Source: Mastacembelus armatus | Lineage: Eukaryota > Chordata > Actinopteri > Synbranchiformes > Mastacembelidae | Reading direction: 5' to 3' | Assembly: GCF_900324485.2 (NCBI RefSeq) | Contig: NC_046638.1 | Coordinates: 719,673-783,672, forward strand | Length of the DNA stretch: 64,000 bases | Shown: piece by piece, positions 57,131-64,000 of the stretch | Layout: every line of letters starts with the position of its first letter | Numbering within the stretch: the stretch's first letter is position 1 | Program-made: the position numbers and the translations under genes | The notes under the pieces: generated by a model | What the model was told of the DNA's origin: nothing | Database searches by the model: none | Seen by the model: only the letters and a program-made list of their open reading frames with translations

Positions 57131-60100
57131 CTACGCAGCCACTTTGTTGTCCTTCTGCAAGAAAAGGGACAAGACCAGAGTTAAAAACAGTCTCATGAAT
57201 TATTTCATACTGAATTTACACATTCAGATGTTCTCCAGCTGTAACATGTGTGCAGGCAGAACAGCATTTACAGAAACGTTGTCGTCATTTAACACCATAT
57301 TTAAAGTTATTAAGGAAACCGACAGGGAACAGCCTGTTAACTTACATTAGACTGACTAACAGATTAACTGGTCCCACTTCGTCATTTCTCAGTAGATAGA
57401 TTTTGGAAAGTTTGATGAAAAAGGCTGCAGTTTTAGATTTGACTAACGTCTAGGAACGTCTAAACCATCCTTTACCCTGTATGCCGATAAGTCGGCAAAC
57501 TCCCGACCAGCCTGGTTTCCTCTGTACCCCCCTCTGAAGCCGCCACCGCTTCCCTGTGGTGGCCCAAAAGACCCTCGGCTAGCTGAACGACCCCGACCTC
57601 CACGGAAGCCCATCCTGCCGCGCCCACGGTAGCCTCCACGACCTCGGCTCTGACGTAGAGGGATGCCGAAGGTTTCAGCATTCATCCTCCTCTCCTCCGC
57701 CCAGGTCTGCCTCCGCTCCCTGAGGAGGAAACAGCACAGAGGAAAACTCGCTGTTGGCCAAACCTCATGGAGGGATGGAGTCACAACCATACGACTACGA
57801 CACGACTAATCCAACCAGCATCATTTATTTCATACTGTTGGATTAGACTGACAGCTTTATTGAAGTGTCCCTAATAAATGTGGCTACTGTCACATAAGAA
57901 ACATAAACACTGGGTCTAGCACAGGGTCAGTCACAGGACGAGACGAACTCTTACCGTGGGAAAGCGGAGCCTCCAGACTTGTCATTTGCTTTCCTGAAAA
58001 AAAAAGAAAAGGCGTTTGGGCCAAGATGAAGCAAACACCTTTCACTTACTGTCACTGTGCAGGCAGTGACATGTAACATGAGAAACACGTCTCAGTTCGT
58101 CCTGCTGCCTGCTCCTGTCCACCGTCAGCTGCCTTCACCTGCAACATCTCGCTCCTGCTGATCCTACAACTAATCCAGGAACAGCTGTGTGAGCGACACA
58201 CCGCCAGGATCCTACCTGGTGTCGTCACAGGAGATGTTGTCGAAGAAGGACTTGGACTTGTCGTAGTAGCAGTTGGGACCAAGAGGGTCACACTCGTCGT
58301 CAGCGTTGCTCTCACTGTTCTGAGTTTCCACGCCAGAGTCGCCTTTATCCTCCCCGTTCACCGCTTTCTCCGGCTTCTCCGTCTTCTCGTCTGAGGACAA
58401 GAAAAACAGTCACACTTCCTGCCAAGCATGAAAATTAACTTGGTGCATAGTGAAACTTCATATTACTTATGTACTTCTTTCTAATACTTGTAACATTAAC
58501 AGTAATTCTACTCTTTGGTACCGTCCACACATTAAGGAGCTGGAACAGACAAATATTCAGCATTTTACTAGCTCCGGGTCAGAACGAGCACAGGACCTAA
58601 TCACACCGATACCTTTCAACTTCAGTTTGCTCTGAAACTCCCTGTCAATCTCCTCCTTGTTGAACTGGGCGTTGGCGCTTTCAAAGTCAAAGTCCTTCTC
58701 AAACTTCACGGGTCCATCGCGACGGACGTTGAAGCGTCCTCGGCCGCGGTGTCCCCCCCCACGGCCACGACGGTTAGCTGGTGCACCTGCAGATGCTGCC
58801 GTACAGAAGAAGAGACTGCCTTTAGTTGTCATGAGTTAGGAAGAAGACAAAAGTGGTGCAGAAGATAAACCAACAAATAAACAAACAAACACCAAACTAA
58901 AAAACAAACAAGAAAAACACATGGCAGCAGAGCTAGTAAATAAATGCACACATCCACTATGGTGGAAGAGCTGGTCAGAGTGAGCTGCTTGACTTCTTCA
59001 GAAGTTAGCGTTTCACTACAGAAACTAAATCCACATCGATCATGGAGAAAATGCAGCAAGTCCACTACAGGTCGCATTTTCAGGTAATCGCTGAGCATGA
59101 AAACACCGTCTGAACGAGGAGATGAGCGTCATCGCCTCGAGTCCATTGACATGAACAGCATGTCAACCTGCTCATGGTCACCAGCAAAGAAAATCACGTC
59201 AAAGTTTGGGGTCGAAGGTCAAGGGGCGGGGCGGCTGCAGAGGATGAATGTATGGGCTTCACTGTCCAAACGAAAAATGTGCATGCAGAGTCTGAATGGG
59301 CAGATGAAGACGGGTGCAGAGCAGAATGGAGGACGGGGGTGGGAGTTTAACCTGTAGAACGTTTACTGGTTTCCCTGCCTTCACCTCGCGCCTGCTCAGA
59401 CTCTGGTTTGGGGACTTTCTGGACGTCTGTGCCTGGAACAGCAAAGTCTTTTAGTCTCCAAAACAACATCAACAGTCATGAGAAAACAGCCCTGTTGGCA
59501 CTGGTCTCCTACCTTCAGACAAAGGCACAACAGTTTGAAATGAGGGACCTCTGGAACAAAACGGTAAATCACAGAGTGCAAGTCATTCTCTACTGTTGTA
59601 TTTGTGTCTCATAGCTGAGCGTGCAGTGGGACATTCTGAGCACAGACGTTTATCACAGCCACATGAATTATATTTGTACAGAAATTATCACCATGTTACG
59701 GTTAGAACTTTTTTATTTACACTGACGACTGTGTATCATCAAATTAGTATCTGAGTCTGAAAATCTCTTACCCTGAAAACTTTGCTTTGGATAAATCTAC
59801 GAATCTTCTATGAACCTTCTGGGTCCCAGTCTGTCTCCAACATGTGTGGGAGTGACGGGACAGGGTGTTGGTGTGCTGTTGCTCAGACTCGCTGTGGTTG
59901 TTGGTCCCGACGACACGATTATTTGACGAGTGCTGATTAGCATTTAGTGATTAGCTTAGTTTGAAGGGTATTGTGAATGACAGTGTGATTATTCAGGGCA
60001 GAGTACGCTGGTGTGCACTAATTAATTTGTTCTTAGCACGACGACGTTCTCTGTACAAAATGTAAATGAAGTGCTTGCTTTCCGTGCTCAAAAGGACCGG

Positions 60101-63100
60101 GTGCTCAGGAACGAGGCACAAATATCACTGGATGGTACTTGTGTGCTGCTCTCTGGCCTGAGGTCTCACCTGAGTGGCTAAAGACAGAGTGGGTAAGCCC
60201 TGCAGTGGAAGCTCTATCTACAGCAGTGGTGTGAGAGGCGGAGATGGTTCGGGGTGCAGACCAGCCCTGGCTGCTGCGGCCTCCCCTGACAGTCTCACCC
60301 CTCCTTGTGTCCGTACCATCCTGCTGTTGGATCTTCTGGCTGCTCTGACCGGTGCTGGAGGTGGCCGTGCGACCATGGGCGGGACTCCTGCGTCCCAGGC
60401 CGGGGGCTGGAGCGGTGCTGGTGGCAGCAGTCGAAGCTGACGGGGCGGTCTGGATGACCTGCTCTAAGGTGGGGCTCTTCCGCAAGGGGTCCAGGCTGGG
60501 GCTGCTGTGGCCTGTGGGGGAAACCAGGACGGGGCTCGTGTTAGTGGTACCACAGATTCAACTCAATGTTTATTCGGCGGTAACAGAACAACAACAGCAG
60601 AGACATCAGTCATGCTCTTTATAGCAGCTGCACCATCTCGATGGTTTCACACCTGAGCTTCTTGGTTCAAATATCAAACTCTGTTCACCTGGTAAGTTTG
60701 GTGAAAGCTGCCAATCAAACTCTGAGGTAAAGAAACCGTTTCTCTCCACACATCACTCAAATGTTAATTAGATTTGTCCAAGAAACGCGAGAGAAGTTTC
60801 CTGCTGTTTGAATCAGAGCTGACTGGCTGATGACGATGAAGAGCAGGTGGAGCTGATCCTCCAGCCTGTGCCACTAAACCACCACACATCCTATCAAATA
60901 ATTAACTAAATCGACTCCATTCTTCATTATATCGATTCAGCCAACACGTCATTAGCATCACCATCTGACAAGGTGTTCAGCTGTTTCTCTGCTGCAGGCA
61001 CAGGATCCACACTGAACCAGCATCTCAGATCTTCCCGAGTCAAAAGTCTGAGTTTTTATTTATTATGAAGTTTGAGTTTTACTCTTCTTTCCCCCCCAAG
61101 TCAAAAACTCTATGCCACAGGCTTGATGGTGCAGGATGTCAGTCCATAAAACTTCACGCTCACCCCTCTTGGCTTATTTGTAAAACATCAGTCTGGTCAC
61201 AAACCAAAGCAGAAAAGCAACAACAGGTCACAGACCAAAGGAAGTGAACTACAGGTGTGAAAGCATCTTAACCTGAGGCTCACATCAGCGTCTGAGGCTG
61301 GACATGCAGTTTACTGTGAAGAGCATGCTGTCACATTTACTACCTGAAGCATTCTGCAAAGCTGAATCTCAGTCATTGCTGCACTTTTACTCACAACCAG
61401 GAAACACAGCAGGTCAGGTTCCATAGTTAAAACACTTCGTGTGAAAATCACACATTGCAAAAATAAAAAATAGATACAACTGAGTGAATTAGTATTTTAA
61501 CAGATTTCTTGTTAGTGAGTGTTCAAACTGGTGTAAATCATGGCGTCAGATGTAATTTAGAACCACTCGGTGTGGTGGCGATGTGTCACACTGTTTTCAA
61601 GCGGCTTCCTGCAGGTTTTTACCTTCACTTAAAAGGGTACCCAGAGACCGCGAGTCAGAGGGGACAGCAGAGCCAATAGCACTGCTCTGAGACTGGGTCG
61701 AGGCTGTGCTCGTGTCGCTCGCAAACGAGGGAACTGCTCGTCCTGTATGGGGAGGAACAGCAGGACACAGCATTGAGGGCGACAGGTTCCTTGGATGGTC
61801 TGCATCCCTGTGCACCGTCGGACTGTCTACACTGTGGAAACTGGCTAAGGCTGTGCCCATATAACATCACCCAACAACAGAAACAACAAAAACCTGTCGT
61901 AACAGTGGGCATGGCAGCACCCAGGAGGGTTAAGTGTTTACATCAACTACAACATCCACAGTCCGATTCCAGCTGTGGTCTTCTGCTGCAGGTTTTTGAG
62001 GTCTCAGTGCAGTCACAGACAGAAAATGGACTAATCATTTTGATTATAAGTCTACCTGCCAATTATTTTCTCCCAATCAATTAATCTGTTGGTTCAGAAA
62101 ATGTCCAACAACAGTGTTAAATGTTATAATTACGACCCACGGCCTCTCTGTGGGACAAGAGTCGGACACCAAATGACAAAAGGAGCTGCTGATCCCTGTT
62201 CACTGAATGTTTTAACTCCTGCAGCTTCACTTTACTGGGACAATTTTTCAACAGTTAATTTCTCTGCTGTGAATAGTTCAGTTAATAGCTTCATCTTCAA
62301 ACAGACAAAATATATATATATATATATATATATTTTTTTTACAGAAACAGGTGTGGAGAAACTTCCCACCCTGTTCAGTAACAATTAATAAAAGGCTCCT
62401 AACACAGAGCTTCAACACTAGAAGCAATAGCTATAGACTTGGCATCACTTATACTACTAAATCCAATAATGGTTGAAGTCAGTTCAACAGTTTCCTGGGT
62501 CAGACGCACAATTTAAATTCTTAATCCTGGTATCGGCACAACCCCAGTCACAGCTCCGTCTGTACCTGACTTACTGGAGTAAATGTAGAGGAGGACAGTG
62601 AAGGCCTCGGCTGTTCGAAGTCACACTGATGCCATAAACCAGTCCCCTCCTCAGTTTCTGTGGCATGCTTTACGTGGTACAAGAGCCATAGAGAGACCCT
62701 GAACCCTTGGATATCATGCCCAGCTGACCTCCTGCTCCCAGTTTGTCTTTAACAGCTACATCCATAAAACAGGTTCAAGAACAACACTGGACAAGGGGGC
62801 TTTTTACAAAAAAATATGCCATATACCCTCTTTTCCACTGTAATGTTCACAAGTCAGGAGCTTACCAACACCGACGGGTCCAAATTGAGGGGAAACCAGG
62901 GGGCTGGTGCTGAACTGGTAGGCTGGAACTGGGGCCCGGTTGAAGAGGCCATAGGAACCAGCAGACTGGAACGGGGTGGGGGCAGCAGCAGAGGACGAGG
63001 AGCTGGAGCTCATGGATGACTGAGGAGGAAACCACAGGATTGAGACACTAAAACCTCACCAGGATCCATGTGTGGTGCTGAAACTGTACCTGGACGATAG

Positions 63101-63253
63101 CAGGGTCCTGAGGGAGAGAGCATGTGGGCTTGGGTGGCTCACACACTGTCAGGTCCTTGATGTCGCTGCCTCTGAAGATGATGTACTCGAAGGTGTCATC
63201 TCGAGGAGGGATGGGCCTGTCGGTGGGTCGGTCCTCCGTGCCAAAGGAACGAA
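57131..63253 (-). CDS. lsm14a: LSM14A (RAP55) mRNP/P-body protein, 5' end beyond window
   Basis: Ten coding exons are visible on the minus strand: 63253-63090, 63019-62866, 61742-61623, 60511-60170, 59432-59352, 58786-58613, 58390-58216, 57993-57955, 57719-57476 and 57154-57131, about 504 aa. The first exons, with the start and most of the LSm fold, lie past 64000; the visible part begins [19 protein letters not shown], the end of that domain. Then come the FDF box ([20 protein letters not shown]), the FFD box ([14 protein letters not shown]), the TFG box ([19 protein letters not shown]) and RGG repeats ([20 protein letters not shown]). The end KDNKVAA differs from human. The protein binds DDX6, EDC4 and 4E-T partners, represses translation and builds P-bodies. 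FDF and serine-rich blocks match LSM14A more closely than LSM14B. The 39-nt exon 57993-57955 keeps frame and may be alternatively used. Confidence 0.93.
62311..62332. repeat. TA microsatellite in an lsm14a intron
   Basis: About eleven TA units followed by a T run. Confidence 0.88.
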
Positions 63254-64000
63254 CTGAGGAAACGGCTCACAGTTAGGAGGGATGACTCAGGGGTGGCGCA
63301 TGGAACCACTATTATTAGTTTATCACTTTACTCTGTTTTTAAATAGATTTTAACATGGTTGAGACTTGAATTAAACTCCACTGTCAGATTTCAAACATCT
63401 GACTTAATCTGAGGATGATTTCTATCACTTAAAACTAAGCCTGAAATCTATTAGTCTGGTTGCCATCAACAACTTCTTAAATTAATTTTCCCACTGTTTT
63501 CCTAGTTAAGTCATTGTTTCAGACTGTGAAAAGTTGGACTGTAGAGCTCAGTTGAAAGATTACAAATACAGAAGAATCCCACAGACACACAAACTGACCA
63601 TTAAAACAAAACAAAGTGCATTTCTTTTAATTTTGAGGGGCCTCTTTAGGGTCCCTGCACCCAGGGACTTAGATAAGTGACAGAAACTAAAACATAACTT
63701 GCCTTTTCATTTCTGACAGCCAAACATTAAAACCAACATTTGTGTCGACAGTAGCCAAACAAAACTATTTAACACCTTTTAGATAAAACTGCAAACTTCT
63801 TAACATTGGAGTCAGTTGTAAATAAGCCAAAGCCAACATGTAGAGGAAACTGTTTGCCGAGTGTAAAGTACAGGCAGATTAAAGAATTAGGAACAGAACA
63901 TGAAGGCACTGATTGTCTGCAAACAAAACTATTGGCCTAATTACACCAAGAGATTTGGTTCAGATCGGTCAGTGTATCCATTTCACAAACATTATATTTA
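63254..64000 (-). other. Intronic sequence of lsm14a, no exon seen
   Basis: The upstream coding exons of lsm14a (around AEIRYEGILYTI in the family) were looked for on the minus strand and not found, so this should be intron reaching past the window edge. AT-rich, with no distinct repeat. Confidence 0.55.

Noticed and set aside
57087-57350. 87-aa plus-strand frame over the lsm14a end
   Set aside because: It is antisense to the last lsm14a exon and has no recognised similarity.

Overview
The window looks like a teleost fish nuclear chromosome, probably a percomorph. Intron-split vertebrate genes with short introns sit among dense CA/GT microsatellites, minisatellites, SINE and MITE copies. Eight protein-coding genes can be read. 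I assembled their exons by hand from canonical GT/AG junctions whose phases all agree; names come from recalled vertebrate family sequences, not from a search.

Layout. irx5 (Iroquois homeobox, +, 3132-6038) is followed by a 7 kb repeat-bearing gap. Then come rbl2 (p130 pocket protein, +, 22 coding exons, 13368-23706), a divergent sall1-type zinc-finger gene (+, 25693-30758) and snx20 (PX sorting nexin, +, 33800-35672). mphosph6 (exosome cofactor, +, 37132-38646) converges tail-to-tail on hsd17b2 (short-chain dehydrogenase, -, 39263-42424). gpi (glucose-6-phosphate isomerase, -, 18 coding exons, 43168-52260) and lsm14a (P-body protein, -, 57131-63253, 5' end outside the window) follow in tandem on the minus strand. 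The region from about 53027 to 57130 looks like a roughly 4 kb lsm14a 3' UTR.

The genes do not form one pathway; their order is a record of synteny. From memory, human IRX5, RBL2, SALL1 and SNX20 lie on 16q12, MPHOSPH6 and HSD17B2 on 16q23, and GPI and LSM14A on 19q13. The fish segment therefore joins blocks that are separate in human.

The accessory sequence includes three large homogeneous minisatellites (33, 58 and 50 bp units) and an 11-bp array. There is a hAT-type MITE with a perfect 8-bp target duplication, a near full-length SINE inside hsd17b2, and two pairs of dispersed repeats shared between distant sites. A tRNA-Glu pseudogene and a tRNA-Glu 5' half flank the last sall exon. I found no operon, CRISPR array or evident new enzymatic system. 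The most unusual coding observations are the derived zinc fingers and short C-terminus of the sall gene, and loss of a basic motif in the rbl2 B-pocket insert.
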